DNA of 64,000 bases from JAENVT01 sp963720775 (GTDB taxonomy: Bacteria > Actinomycetota > Acidimicrobiia > Acidimicrobiales > Ilumatobacteraceae). Where the stretch lies: the NCBI GenBank assembly GCA_963720775.1, contig CAVRGR010000004.1, forward strand, positions 1-64,000, written 5' to 3'. The translations under genes and the position numbers were made by a program. The notes under the pieces were generated by a model. That model made no database searches. It was not told the DNA's origin and saw only the letters and a list, made by a program, of their open reading frames with translations. This document shows, in pieces, positions 18,697 through 27,133 of this stretch (the stretch's first letter is position 1; every line of letters starts with the position of its first letter).

Positions 18697-20214
18697 TCAC
18701 TCGGCTCCGAATCTCGGGACATGCGTGTCACCGAGGGCGACGTGCACGATGCTGGTCTCGGTGTAGAAGTCGACACTGTGCTGGCCGCCCTCGCGCCCGA
18801 GTCCGCTGGCTTTGACGCCGCCGAACGGGGTGCGCAGATCACGCACGTTGTGCGAGTTCAGCCAGAGCATGCCGGCATCGATGCGATGGGCAACACGGTG
18901 TCCACGACGCAGATCGTTCGTCCAGATGTATGCGGCAAGCCCATAGCGGGTGTGGTTGGCCAGGCGGATCGCCTCGTCCTCGTTGTCGAACGGTGTGACG
19001 CACACGACCGGCCCGAAGATCTCTTCCTGGAAGATGCGCATGTCGGGCCGAACGTCGGCGAACACCGTGGCGGCCAGGTAGTTGCCGCTCTCCAGGTGCG
19101 TTGGACGCCGGCCGCCGGCCACCAAGCGGGCTCCTTCGGCGATACCGCTCTCGACGTAGGAGATGACGCGGTCGTAGTGGTCGGTGGAGATGAGTGCGCC
19201 CAGCTGGGTCGCAGGATCGCTCGGGTCGCCGATGCGAATTGCCGCAGCCCGCCGCCCGAGCATGGTGACGAACTCCTCGTACAGCGATCGCTCCACGAGC
19301 ACACGCGAACCGGCCGTGCACCGTTCGCCATTGAGGGAGAACACTCCGAACAACGCACTGTCGAGTGCCGCCGGCACGTCGGCGTCGGCGAAGACGACCA
19401 CAGGAGATTTGCCTCCGAGCTCCATCGACAAGCCCTTGAGGTGCTCGGCCGCCGATCGCATGATGATCTTTCCGGTGGTGGTCTCGCCGGTGAAGGAGAT
19501 GACCGGCACGTCGGGGTGGGCGACGAGCGCTGCGCCTGCTGCTTCGCCGATGCCGTGAACGATGTTGAACACACCCTTCGGTACGCCTGCTTCTTCCATG
19601 ATCTCGGGAAGCATGCTGGCGCTGAGCGGGCTGAGCTCGGCGGGTTTCAGCACCACCGTGCATCCGGAGGCAAGGCACGGCGCCAGCTTCCAGGTGGCGA
19701 GCATGAACGGCACATTCCACGGCGTGATCAAACCGGCTACGCCCTTCGGTCGCCTGATGGAGTAGCCGATCTGGGCGGTGCTACGAAACGCGTCTTCGTG
19801 GATCGAACCGCAGATCTCCGCGAAGTAGCGGAAGTTCTCTGCGGCCCGAGCGGCCAGGCCGTGGGCCTGCGAGATCGGCAGGCCGGTGTCGTAGGATTCG
19901 AACTCGGCGAGCATCTCGGCTCTGCACTCGATGGCATTGGCGATGGCGTTCAGGGTGTTGGACCTGCGTCGCGCCGAGAACCCCACCCATGGACCGGCGA
20001 CAAATGCCTGCCGGGCCGCAGCCACCGCCTTGTCGATGTCGGCTGACCCACCGGCTGCCAGCGTGCTGTATTGCTGATGACCCACCGGTTCGGTGACGGG
20101 CATGGTCGCCGCGTCGACGCTGTCGACGTGCTCACCGTCGATGTAATGACGAATGACGGAAGGGAGCGAGTCGAGCAGCTCTCGTTTGACCGCCGGCCCG
20201 GCGACAGTGGTCAT
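18697..20214 (-). CDS. hpaE: 5-carboxymethyl-2-hydroxymuconate semialdehyde dehydrogenase-type ALDH
   Basis: The protein has 505 residues, a full-length NAD-dependent aldehyde dehydrogenase with TPWNVPFMLATWKLAP, the NAD loop SFTGETTTGK, the catalytic Glu in MELGGKSP and the catalytic Cys in NGERCTAGSR. The C-terminal PFGGVKASGLGREGG is present. Its position next to the extradiol dioxygenase supports HpaE: oxidation of the ring-opened semialdehyde to the dicarboxylate. The ATG at 20214 overlaps the stop of the DapA-like gene by one base (TGATG), so an open frame reaching 20793 is not the gene. Confidence 0.88.
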   Translation of the reverse strand: MTTVAGPAVKRELLDSLPSVIRHYIDGEHVDSVDAATMPVTEPVGHQQYSTLAAGGSADIDKAVAAARQAFVAGPWVGFSARRRSNTLNAIANAIECRAEMLAEFESYDTGLPISQAHGLAARAAENFRYFAEICGSIHEDAFRSTAQIGYSIRRPKGVAGLITPWNVPFMLATWKLAPCLASGCTVVLKPAELSPLSASMLPEIMEEAGVPKGVFNIVHGIGEAAGAALVAHPDVPVISFTGETTTGKIIMRSAAEHLKGLSMELGGKSPVVVFADADVPAALDSALFGVFSLNGERCTAGSRVLVERSLYEEFVTMLGRRAAAIRIGDPSDPATQLGALISTDHYDRVISYVESGIAEGARLVAGGRRPTHLESGNYLAATVFADVRPDMRIFQEEIFGPVVCVTPFDNEDEAIRLANHTRYGLAAYIWTNDLRRGHRVAHRIDAGMLWLNSHNVRDLRTPFGGVKASGLGREGGQHSVDFYTETSIVHVALGDTHVPRFGAE

Positions 20215-21167
20215 CAGCGAGGCCTCAGCGAGTCGGCCAGGGCAGCCAGGGGTGCCTCGAGCATGGGCGCTCCCTCGATGAGCAGTGCATCGATTCGAGC
20301 GAGCCCGGGTGCAGTCGGGGTGACCAGCGGCGGACGCACGTGCTCGGAGCCGATCAGACCGGCGCGGCGCAGGACGCTCTTGATGGGCGCCGGGTTGGTC
20401 TCTACGAACATGAGATCGACGAGCGGGTGCAGGCCGTAGTGGATGTCGAGTGCTTTCTCGGTATCGCCGGCGACCCAGTACTCGTACATGTTGGCGACCG
20501 CGCCGGGCGCCAGGTTGGCGACCGCGCTGACGAACCCGATGCCGCCGAGGGCGAGCAGCGGTAGGCACAGCAGTTCGATGCCCGACCACATCAAGGTGTC
20601 GCGCCCGCACAGGTGGAACACCCGTGAGAAGTGCTCGAAGTCCTTCGTGGTCTCTTTGACCCCGACGATGTTGTCGTGATCGCGGCGAAGTCTGGCAACC
20701 GTTTCCGGCGCCACATCGACGGCCGTACGGATGGGGACGTTGTACAGGACGATCGGCATGCTCGGGAAGGTGCGGGCCACCGTCGAGTACCACTGGTACA
20801 GACCCTCTTGCGTAGGTCGCGAATAGTACGGGGTGATGACGAGCGCGGCATCGGCGCCCAGAGCGATTGCAGCCTCGGTCATCTCGAGCGTCTCGTCGAG
20901 CTTGGCCGAACCCGTACCGGGCAGGAAGGGCACTCGGTCGGCTACTTCTTCGGCGACGACTTTCATGGCGGCGATGCGCTCGGGCACCGTCTGCGCGCTC
21001 GGTTCGCCGGTGGAACCGCCGAGGGAGATCCCGTGTGAACCAGAGGCGAGCTGCCAGCGAACCAGCGCCCGCAGGCTGTCGTGATCCATTTCTCCGCTGC
21101 TGGTGAACGGCGTGACGACAGGGGCGATCGAACCCCGGATCGATGCCGGATCCGACCGGAACCTCAC
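20214..21167 (-). CDS. DapA/NanA-superfamily class I lyase in the hpa operon
   Basis: The protein has 317 residues, a TIM-barrel of the dihydrodipicolinate synthase/N-acetylneuraminate lyase family. It shows GSTGE (usual GTTGE), the Tyr in LYNVPIR and the Schiff-base Lys in VGVKETTKD. Such enzymes cleave or join pyruvate-like units, so a carbon-carbon lyase or hydratase-aldolase in the lower ring-cleavage pathway is more fitting here than lysine synthesis. The GTG start overlaps the gntR stop by 4 nt (GTGA) and the stop overlaps the hpaE start. Related genes sit beside hpaD/hpaE in other actinobacteria. The exact reaction is unknown. Confidence 0.82.
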   Translation of the reverse strand: MRFRSDPASIRGSIAPVVTPFTSSGEMDHDSLRALVRWQLASGSHGISLGGSTGEPSAQTVPERIAAMKVVAEEVADRVPFLPGTGSAKLDETLEMTEAAIALGADAALVITPYYSRPTQEGLYQWYSTVARTFPSMPIVLYNVPIRTAVDVAPETVARLRRDHDNIVGVKETTKDFEHFSRVFHLCGRDTLMWSGIELLCLPLLALGGIGFVSAVANLAPGAVANMYEYWVAGDTEKALDIHYGLHPLVDLMFVETNPAPIKSVLRRAGLIGSEHVRPPLVTPTAPGLARIDALLIEGAPMLEAPLAALADSLRPR

Positions 21168-21895
21168 GGCGTGGTCTCGACGACCGTCATGTCGTCGGAC
21201 ATCTCGTTGCCGATGTGCTTCAGCAGCGAACGCGCCGTCTTCATGCGGTGACGTCGGGCGAAGGCCTCGATCTCTTCGGGCGCGCTGCCCGACTCGATCA
21301 TCTGCAGGAGCTGCTCGTGCTCGGCAACGCTGCCGTTCGCACGCTCAGGAATGAACGCAAACGCCGACTTGCGCGTTGCATCGAGCAGCTGCCACTCGCG
21401 TACGACCATGTTGAGGAGATGGCGGTTCGGGCACCTGCTGTAGAGGATCTTGTGGAAGCGTTGGTTGATGGCCGTGAACTTCGCCGGGTCCATGGCGTCG
21501 ACGCATGCTCGTAGCTGCTCGTTGAGCGCTCTGGCATCTTTGATGTCTCTTGCGGTGATGTGCGGCGCGGCCAAGCCGATCGCGACCGCCTCGAGCACGG
21601 CGACCGTTTCGACAGTCTCCGGGTAGCGATCGAGATCGATGCTGGTGACCGTCGCCCCGACGTTGCGTGTGTAGGTGATGTATCCCTCTGCCTCGAGGCG
21701 CCGGATCGCCTCGCGCACGGGCACGACGCTGACATCCATCTCGCGAGCGAGATGCTCGATGACCAGGCGCTCACCTGGCGTGCGTTGGCCGTCGAGCACC
21801 CTCTGACGAATGAACGCATAGGCGCGATCAGCCTTCGACCGCGGCGCACCCGGCCCGGCTTCGACATCCGACATGCTCTTACCGGTCGACTTCAT
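21164..21895 (-). CDS. GntR-family (FCD/FadR-type) transcriptional regulator
   Basis: The protein has 243 residues. Residues about 25-95 form the winged helix (MDVSVVPVREAIRRLEAEGYI is the recognition region). An all-helical FCD ligand-binding domain follows, with metal-site residues of the D/H type (NQRFHKILY, EHEQLLQMI and RHRMKTARS). FCD domains sense carboxylates, often a substrate or intermediate of the genes they control. I chose ATG 21895 (AAAGGG upstream); MSDVEAG at 21874 is possible. The only GntR gene in the window, it has a perfect copy of the recurrent palindrome at 21937-21948 in its promoter, so it is the best candidate regulator of all eight sites. Confidence 0.9.
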   Translation of the reverse strand: MKSTGKSMSDVEAGPGAPRSKADRAYAFIRQRVLDGQRTPGERLVIEHLAREMDVSVVPVREAIRRLEAEGYITYTRNVGATVTSIDLDRYPETVETVAVLEAVAIGLAAPHITARDIKDARALNEQLRACVDAMDPAKFTAINQRFHKILYSRCPNRHLLNMVVREWQLLDATRKSAFAFIPERANGSVAEHEQLLQMIESGSAPEEIEAFARRHRMKTARSLLKHIGNEMSDDMTVVETTP

Positions 21896-21936
21896 TCGTC
21901 GGGATCCCTTTCGTGCATTGCTTCGCAATTTGCGTA

Positions 21937-21948
21937 ATCATATATGAT
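21937..21948. promoter_or_regulatory. Palindrome ATCATATATGAT, putative GntR operator with -10, upstream of gntR
   Basis: This is an exact copy of the recurrent palindrome. On the minus strand it carries TATGAT as -10, about 42 nt before the regulator ATG. It also contains the TGA stop of the upstream dehydrogenase gene (21938-21940). A second short inverted repeat (ATTGC, GCAAT with a 3-nt loop) lies just downstream at about 21917-21929. Autoregulation of gntR is inferred. Confidence 0.75.
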
Positions 21949-22879
21949 GTTGTGGATCGGCGCCACCAGGTGTGATCTCGATGCCCGTCGTGTGCTCGAC
22001 CCACCGCACCAGTTCGCTCAGGCTCTTGCCCGGCCCGGCGAGCGCGTTGGCGTCTTGGTAGATGGTTTCGCAGTGCGCCGCGAATGGCAACGGCAACTCG
22101 AGACTCGCGGCCAGTTGGGCGGCGATCTTCACGTCTTTGAGCATCAACTCGAGCCGGAACGGATCGTCGAAGGTGCGGCTGAGGATGCGTTGCGGAATGT
22201 GGTTGATCGTAATCCACGAGCCACCGGTCGACGCGTTGAGCACATCGTTCATCGCCGCAGGATCGAGCCCGGCTCGCTTGCCGAGGGCGAGCCCCTCCGC
22301 CGTCGCCAGGAACGTCATCGCCGTGATGGTGTTGTTGATGCTCTTCATGATGTGACCCGAGCCCAAGGGGCCGCAGTGGAAGACGGCTCGCCCGAGCAGA
22401 TCGAGGATCGGTCGAACGCGTTCGACGCCGTCGGGCGGGCCACCGACCATGAAGACGAGATCTGCCTGCTCTGCGCCCCACTGGGCCCCGCTGACCGGTG
22501 CATCGAGCATGCCGATGCCACGCTCGGCCAGGGCGGCTGCCGTCGCCAGCGTGAGCCACGGCTGCGCCGATGAGGTGTCGAGCAGCAATGAGCCACTGGC
22601 CATCGTCTCCAACAGACCGCCCGGGCCGAGTGCAACCTGCTGCACGCATTCGCCGTCGGGAAGCATGGTGAGCACGATGTCGGCGGTGGCGCCCACTTCG
22701 GCGGCGCTGTCGGCCGCGTCGACGCTCGGATGGATGTCGCGCAGCCGCTGGATCGCCGCAGGGTCGGTGTCGTAGGCGCTCATGGTGAATCCCGCTTTGG
22801 CCAGGTGGCCGGCCATCGGATGTCCCATGATCCCGAGACCGATGAAGCCGATCCGTGGACGTTCGTGAAGATGTGGCAT
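21938..22879 (-). CDS. 3-hydroxyisobutyrate dehydrogenase-family oxidoreductase
   Basis: The protein has 313 residues, a beta-hydroxyacid dehydrogenase. It has the NAD(P) site GFIGLGIMGHPMAGHL, the substrate motif DAPVSGAQWGA, and the catalytic Lys region GSGHIMKSINN. Relatives include 3-hydroxyisobutyrate dehydrogenase and tartronate semialdehyde reductase. Here it follows a membrane-anchored protein gene by 12 nt and precedes gntR, so it probably handles a short hydroxyacid from the same pathway. Its last codons and stop lie inside the gntR operator. Confidence 0.85.
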   Translation of the reverse strand: MPHLHERPRIGFIGLGIMGHPMAGHLAKAGFTMSAYDTDPAAIQRLRDIHPSVDAADSAAEVGATADIVLTMLPDGECVQQVALGPGGLLETMASGSLLLDTSSAQPWLTLATAAALAERGIGMLDAPVSGAQWGAEQADLVFMVGGPPDGVERVRPILDLLGRAVFHCGPLGSGHIMKSINNTITAMTFLATAEGLALGKRAGLDPAAMNDVLNASTGGSWITINHIPQRILSRTFDDPFRLELMLKDVKIAAQLAASLELPLPFAAHCETIYQDANALAGPGKSLSELVRWVEHTTGIEITPGGADPQHHI

Positions 22880-22891
22880 CTGTCGTTCCTC

Positions 22892-23572
22892 TCAGCCTGG
22901 CGCAGGCAACGTGGTGGTGATGAGCCAGTGGTTCGATACGACGCGACGCATGGCGAACGTCAATTCGACGGGGCGCTGAGCGCGCGACCTCTCCGTGCCG
23001 TCGGCGGTGTAGGTGATGTCGGTCTCCGTTGCCGTGGCGACGAGCCCGGCGTTGGCTCCGGTCTGTGGGCCACCCGGGAACACGACGATCAAGTGCAGCG
23101 AGTGGAACTCGTACGTGGGCACGACGAGCGGGTCGCCAGGACGTATGCCATCGATCACCTTCCGCAGGGAGCTGAGCCGATCGCCGTGGTCGACTGCCGG
23201 CAGCAGGGAAGCGTCGCGGGTTCGCAGCGCCTCTTGCTCCACCTCGAGGTTGAAGGCCAAGGTGGCGGCCAGTTCTTGGGCGCCTGCCGGTGACGCGAGG
23301 CTCGCGCTGAGCCCGGCGACGTGCGGGTCGACGCTGACTGTCGGCAACGACGACGGGTCGACCTCGGTGATGGTGTCGATCGGCCGCGGTGGTTCGTTGG
23401 CCGCTCGCGCCGGGATGCCCAGCGCGGCGACGGCCGTGGCAAACCCGGCGACGACTCCCACCGCTGTCAGCCGCCGCAGTCGAGAGCCGAGCAGCGCGGA
23501 GAACCACCTGCGTGGGTCGTCCTCTGGCGTGCCGGCACGCGGCAGGCGGGCTTCGATCAGATGTCGCGACAC
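22892..23572 (-). CDS. Membrane-anchored extracytoplasmic protein of unknown function
   Basis: The protein has 226 residues. A basic N-terminal segment is followed by one transmembrane helix (about residues 36-56, AVGVVAGFATAVAALGIPARA) and then a soluble domain of about 165 residues on the outside. A strand-rich end (LIVVFPGG, VATATETDITYTADG, VELTFAMRRVVSNHWLITTT) could be an NTF2-like fold, but I cannot name a family. The GTG at 23572 overlaps the end of the UnbU-like gene by 16 nt, which indicates coupled expression. Together with that gene and the ASPIC-domain protein at 27203 it may form one membrane or surface system. Confidence 0.65.
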   Translation of the reverse strand: MSRHLIEARLPRAGTPEDDPRRWFSALLGSRLRRLTAVGVVAGFATAVAALGIPARAANEPPRPIDTITEVDPSSLPTVSVDPHVAGLSASLASPAGAQELAATLAFNLEVEQEALRTRDASLLPAVDHGDRLSSLRKVIDGIRPGDPLVVPTYEFHSLHLIVVFPGGPQTGANAGLVATATETDITYTADGTERSRAQRPVELTFAMRRVVSNHWLITTTLPAPG

Positions 23573-24477
23573 GCGCAGACCACGGCCAGGCTCACCAGCA
23601 GTCCGACCTTCACTCCGAACTCGGTGTGCCACGGTGCCATGAGGAGCGAGCCGAGCGCGGCCACGAGCATGCCGAACACGATGCGAGCGACGCGGCCCGC
23701 CGGCACGGTGCGTGGATCCGTCAGCATGAAGAACAAGAAGATGAGGATCTCGGGCGAGGTCAACACGACCCACCAGAAGTGGCCACCGTCTATTGGGCCG
23801 AGCGACCACCGGGCGGTGATCGAGTGGTGGAACAGTGCCAGCACCGCCATGCCGGTGGCCAGCGTGATCCAGAAGGCGAGGCCCATCTCGGTCAGGCGCA
23901 GCTCGCGGCAGATGTACAGCCCGCCGACGACGATGACGGCGTAGGCCAGCAGCATCGGGCCGCGCAACGGGCCCCACCAGAAGTCGAGCGGTTCGATGCG
24001 TCGGCTGCCGAACACCAGGAAAGCAAGTGCCAGAGCGATGTTCGACGGGTTGAACACCTGGCCGCGCGCGGTGCGGATGACATGCTTGGTGAGCAGTCCG
24101 AACGCGGCGATGCCGGCGAAGTAGTACCAACCTCGCACCGACCACAGGTCGTCGCTCGAGGTGCCTTCCACACGCAGCAGCAGAGCGGTGCTGCTCGCGG
24201 TCTGCAGCGCGCTGGCCGGCCAGATGATCATCGAGTTGCGGCGCATCGCGACGGCAATCTCGATGGCCGCGCAGGTGAGCGCTGCCGCGAGGATCTGTGG
24301 TATCGACAGCCGAAAGCCGAGCCATCCGATACCGATGACGAAGACGCTGATCGTCACCAGCGACAGGTGGACACGGGGATCGCGTCGGTTTGGGAGAACG
24401 ACCAGGTAGCGACCGATGTGACGCTGGCGAGGATCCGACGGCTGGGCATCCTGCGCGTCGATGGGCGGTACGAGCAT
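23557..24477 (-). CDS. RnfD/NqrB-like (UnbU-type) membrane protein
   Basis: The protein has about 306 residues and eight or so transmembrane helices. The segment FNPSNIALALAFLVFG and the later YAVIVVGGLYICRELRLTEMGLAFW and LTDPRTVP segments resemble RnfD/NqrB subunits of redox-driven ion pumps and the enediyne-cluster protein UnbU. No other Rnf/Nqr subunit is present, so it is unlikely to be a normal Rnf complex. It may accept electrons in partnership with the ASPIC/UnbV-like protein across the divergent promoter; the role is unknown. Start: ATG 24477, with a GTG at 24483 as alternative; the frame to 24507 would run through the operator. The -10 lies so close that the message is nearly leaderless. 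Confidence 0.7.
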   Translation of the reverse strand: MLVPPIDAQDAQPSDPRQRHIGRYLVVLPNRRDPRVHLSLVTISVFVIGIGWLGFRLSIPQILAAALTCAAIEIAVAMRRNSMIIWPASALQTASSTALLLRVEGTSSDDLWSVRGWYYFAGIAAFGLLTKHVIRTARGQVFNPSNIALALAFLVFGSRRIEPLDFWWGPLRGPMLLAYAVIVVGGLYICRELRLTEMGLAFWITLATGMAVLALFHHSITARWSLGPIDGGHFWWVVLTSPEILIFLFFMLTDPRTVPAGRVARIVFGMLVAALGSLLMAPWHTEFGVKVGLLVSLAVVCACRDI

Positions 24478-24492
24478 CGTCACTGCTCGAAC

Positions 24493-24504
24493 ATCATATA
24501 TGAT
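24493..24504 (-). promoter_or_regulatory. Palindrome ATCATATATGAT with a sigma-70-like promoter for the minus-strand series
   Basis: This is an exact copy. On the minus strand TATGAT (24498-24493) is preceded by TTGAGA (24520-24515) with a 16-bp spacer, a good vegetative promoter. The transcript would begin at or just before the first codons of the UnbU-like gene. A regulator on the palindrome would cover the -10. Confidence 0.78.
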
Positions 24505-24560
24505 CATCGGGGCTTCTCAAGAGTCGCACCCACGCCCCCAGCCTTGACACCTTTGGGTAG

Positions 24561-24572
24561 ATCCTATACGAT
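24561..24572 (+). promoter_or_regulatory. Variant palindrome ATCCTATACGAT with promoter for the ABC-importer operon
   Basis: The site matches the consensus at 10 of 12 positions. TTGACA (24545-24550), a 16-bp spacer and TACGAT (24567-24572) make a strong sigma-70-type promoter that overlaps the palindrome. The leader to the permease start is about 60 nt. Together with the site at 24493 this puts the two divergent operons under paired operators 68 bp apart centre to centre. Confidence 0.72.
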
Positions 24573-24637
24573 TTTTGGACAGTGGCCGCCCCGCGAACTG
24601 GGGGTGAGGTGGTCAGACAGCGAGTCAGGGGGAGCGA

Positions 24638-25732
24638 TTGTCTGTCGAGATGGGCACGTCTGGCGTGGTAGCCGATGCTGAATCGGGAACCAGCCGCGTC
24701 CACGGACTCCTGGGCAACGTCGTGTTCGGCACCCGGTTTGCGACGATCTGGATCGCCACCGGCCTGCTGGCCATCATCTGCAGCATCGTCGCCCCGAGCA
24801 CGTTCACGTCGGCGTCGTGGAGCTCCGTGTTGCCCTTCGGAAGCCTGGTCGTCATCCTCGCTCTCGGTCAGATGCTGGTGATCATGGTAGGTGGGATCGA
24901 CCTCTCTATGGCCGCCTCGATCTCACTGCTCGCCAACGTGCTGGTCGGTGTCTCGAAGGGCGCCGACGGGCGCCTCGGGGGCGCTGTGGTCGCGGTCCTC
25001 TGCGTCGCCGTTCTCATCGGGTTCGTCAACGGCGTGTTGGTGGCCATCGTCGAGCTGAACCCGCTCATCGTGACGCTGTCGATGAAGTTCGTCATCGACG
25101 GCGCAACCTCTCAGTATCGCTTGGGCATCGCCAACAGCTCCACGGTCCCCCACTCGCTTGATTCGGTCGTGATCGAGAAGTGGTTCGGCATCAGCAAGGC
25201 GTTCTGGGCAGTGGTGGTTCTCACGTTGGTCGTCTCCGTGATGCTGCGGTCATCGACTCCCGGGCGTCGTTTCCAAACCGTCGGCGCCAACAGGCGCGCC
25301 GCGTGGATGGCCGGTGTGCACGTGCGCACCTACGTGATCCTCGCCTACATCGGCGCGGCGGTGGCTGCCGGGCTCGGCGCCATCCTGCTCAGCGGGCTGA
25401 TCGTCAGCCCGGGACCCACGCCCGGCAAGGACTACCTGCTGGGGCCGGTAGCGGCGGTGGTGCTGGGCGGCGCCGCGCTCTCAGGTGGTCTTGCCAGCCC
25501 GTGGTCGACATGGGTTGCGGCCTTCTTCGTACAGATCCTCAACCAGATGCTACGCATCCTCGGTCTCGACAACTCCTGGCAGAACGTCGTCTTCGGCCTG
25601 GCCATCATTCTCGGGATGCTCATCTCCGGCGACCGCATCGCCGACGTGATCGGCCGGCTGCTACTGCGCAGTTCGGCGCGGAGCCCCACCGCGTCTCCCA
25701 GTCAGCTCGCCGACACCAAAACACTCACTTGA
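24638..25732 (+). CDS. Ribose-type ABC transporter permease (RbsC-like), first of two
   Basis: The protein has 364 residues and about ten transmembrane helices of the BPD_transp_2 family. Conserved pieces are GQMLVIMVGGIDLSMAA, FVNGVLVAIVELNPLIVTLSM, and the cytoplasmic coupling region RRFQTVGANRRAAWMAGV. The end reads AAVVLGGAALSGGLASPWST. It forms part of an importer for a sugar or other polar compound. TTG 24638 is chosen because GGGGGAG lies about 4 nt upstream; an ATG at 24650 is possible. It leads the operon with the binding protein 65 nt downstream. Confidence 0.88.
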   Translation: MSVEMGTSGVVADAESGTSRVHGLLGNVVFGTRFATIWIATGLLAIICSIVAPSTFTSASWSSVLPFGSLVVILALGQMLVIMVGGIDLSMAASISLLANVLVGVSKGADGRLGGAVVAVLCVAVLIGFVNGVLVAIVELNPLIVTLSMKFVIDGATSQYRLGIANSSTVPHSLDSVVIEKWFGISKAFWAVVVLTLVVSVMLRSSTPGRRFQTVGANRRAAWMAGVHVRTYVILAYIGAAVAAGLGAILLSGLIVSPGPTPGKDYLLGPVAAVVLGGAALSGGLASPWSTWVAAFFVQILNQMLRILGLDNSWQNVVFGLAIILGMLISGDRIADVIGRLLLRSSARSPTASPSQLADTKTLT

Positions 25733-25797
25733 CCACCATCCGATTCAACAAGGAAGAGCCAACACCACGTGAACACAACCATGAAGGGGAACAACAC

Positions 25798-27129
25798 ATG
25801 ATCCGCCACCGTCACAGAATGGCCGCCGCGCTCTGCGCCGTCGGTCTCGTCGCAGTCAGTTGCGGCAGCGACAGCAAATCGGCGTCGACAGCCGCGCCGG
25901 GAACCAACGCGCCAGTCGCGACTGCAGCACCCGCAACTGCTGCGCCGTCAGAGTCGGCAGCACCGACAACGGCGGGCGGCGGCGAAGCCGGTGCAACCCT
26001 GAAAGACGGCGACTTCGGTGAGAAGTACACACCCGATCCCGCCATCCTCGCCAAGGGCCTTGGCGGCGCCGGCTCGCTGCCAACCGAAGAGCGGGCGCGC
26101 AACATCGCCCTCGCGACCATCACCCGCGCCGGCACCACAGTTGACGAGGATCTGGCACTGAAGTGCTGGAAGGACAACGGCTGCGACACCGGTACCGGTG
26201 GCAAGCTGAAGGTCGGCCTCGCCGATGGCTTCGGCGGCAACATCGCCCGCCAGATCTTCAAGATGGAGTTCATCCTCCAGGCGCTCACCTATCCCGAGAT
26301 CGGCCACATCGCCTACACCGACGCCAACCTCGACACCCAGAAGGCGATCTCCGACGTGCAGAGCTTCGCTGCACAGAACTACGACGTGATCATCAGCTAC
26401 CCCGACGCCGGTGAGGCACTCGTGCCGGCCTACAAGGCAGCTACGGGTCAAGGTGCCAAAGTCGTTCTTTGGTCGGGTGCCAAGATCGGCACTCCTGGCT
26501 CGGATTACCTCGACTACAGCGGCAGCGATCAGTGCGCGCTGGCCCACGCCTGGGGCACGCAGTTCGGCAAGTCGTTGCCGAACGGTGGCGACATCGCCAT
26601 CATCCTCGGCGCTCCCGGCAACCCCACCGATCCGCTGGAAGAGAAGTGCCTGAAAGAGACGCTGCCCGCGAACATCAACATCGTCGCCAAGCAAGGTACA
26701 GCGTGGAGTCGTGACGCCTACCAGCAGGCCACGTCGGCCATCCTTGCCGATCACCCTGACATCAAGGGCATCGTCGGCGCCTATGGCGACGCTTTCGTTG
26801 GTTCGATCCGCGCCTTCCAGGCGGCCGGTATCAAGATGGACGGCCTCGTCACCATGCACCAGTCCGACGACAACCCGTTCCTGTGCGCGTGGAAAGACGC
26901 AGGCGGCGTCATGGATTCGTACACGTACGTGGCGCTTCTGCTCGAAGGCCGGGCGGCGATGACGTCGGCGATGATGAGCATTGCCGGGTACGACGTACCG
27001 CCCGAGATCGTCTTCGGCGTGCAGCTGAAGAAGGTCACGAACGACTCGTGCCGCACCGATATCCCGCCCGATGGTTCACCGTCGAGCCTGGTGCCGGCCG
27101 AGTTGCAAGCCAAGATGTTCCCGGGTTGA
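25798..27129 (+). CDS. Ribose-type ABC transporter substrate-binding lipoprotein
   Basis: The protein has 443 residues. A lipoprotein signal (basic start, hydrophobic core, lipobox VAVSC with Cys about 21) is followed by an Ala/Thr/Pro-rich linker of some 35 residues. An extra region of about 90 residues (to CWKDNGCDTGTGG) precedes a periplasmic-binding-protein type 1 domain (GLADGFGGNIARQIFKMEF onward) with the hinge segments typical of RbsB. It is longer than RbsB (about 300) because of that extra part. Paired Cys residues (CWKDNGC, and C in CLKE, FLCAWK and DSCRTD) suggest disulfides. The ATG has AAGGGGA upstream. The ligand is unknown. Confidence 0.88.
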   Translation: MIRHRHRMAAALCAVGLVAVSCGSDSKSASTAAPGTNAPVATAAPATAAPSESAAPTTAGGGEAGATLKDGDFGEKYTPDPAILAKGLGGAGSLPTEERARNIALATITRAGTTVDEDLALKCWKDNGCDTGTGGKLKVGLADGFGGNIARQIFKMEFILQALTYPEIGHIAYTDANLDTQKAISDVQSFAAQNYDVIISYPDAGEALVPAYKAATGQGAKVVLWSGAKIGTPGSDYLDYSGSDQCALAHAWGTQFGKSLPNGGDIAIILGAPGNPTDPLEEKCLKETLPANINIVAKQGTAWSRDAYQQATSAILADHPDIKGIVGAYGDAFVGSIRAFQAAGIKMDGLVTMHQSDDNPFLCAWKDAGGVMDSYTYVALLLEGRAAMTSAMMSIAGYDVPPEIVFGVQLKKVTNDSCRTDIPPDGSPSSLVPAELQAKMFPG

Positions 27130-27133
27130 TGCA

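Noticed and set aside
18673..20046. A plus-strand open frame of 457 codons
   Set aside because: It is opposite the aldehyde dehydrogenase gene, which has all catalytic motifs. The plus-strand product is low-complexity and resembles no family.
20214..21167. Lysine-biosynthesis dapA
   Set aside because: The gene is coupled to gntR and hpaE by overlaps and has GSTGE instead of GTTGE, so a catabolic lyase is more likely than lysine synthesis.
21879..23507. A minus-strand open frame of 542 codons across several genes
   Set aside because: It runs through parts of the dehydrogenase and the membrane-anchored protein in another frame; the real frames show conserved motifs and this one does not.
23557..24477. 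A complete Rnf or Nqr ion-pumping complex
   Set aside because: Only one RnfD/NqrB-like subunit exists here; no flavodoxin-like, iron-sulfur or other membrane subunits adjoin it.
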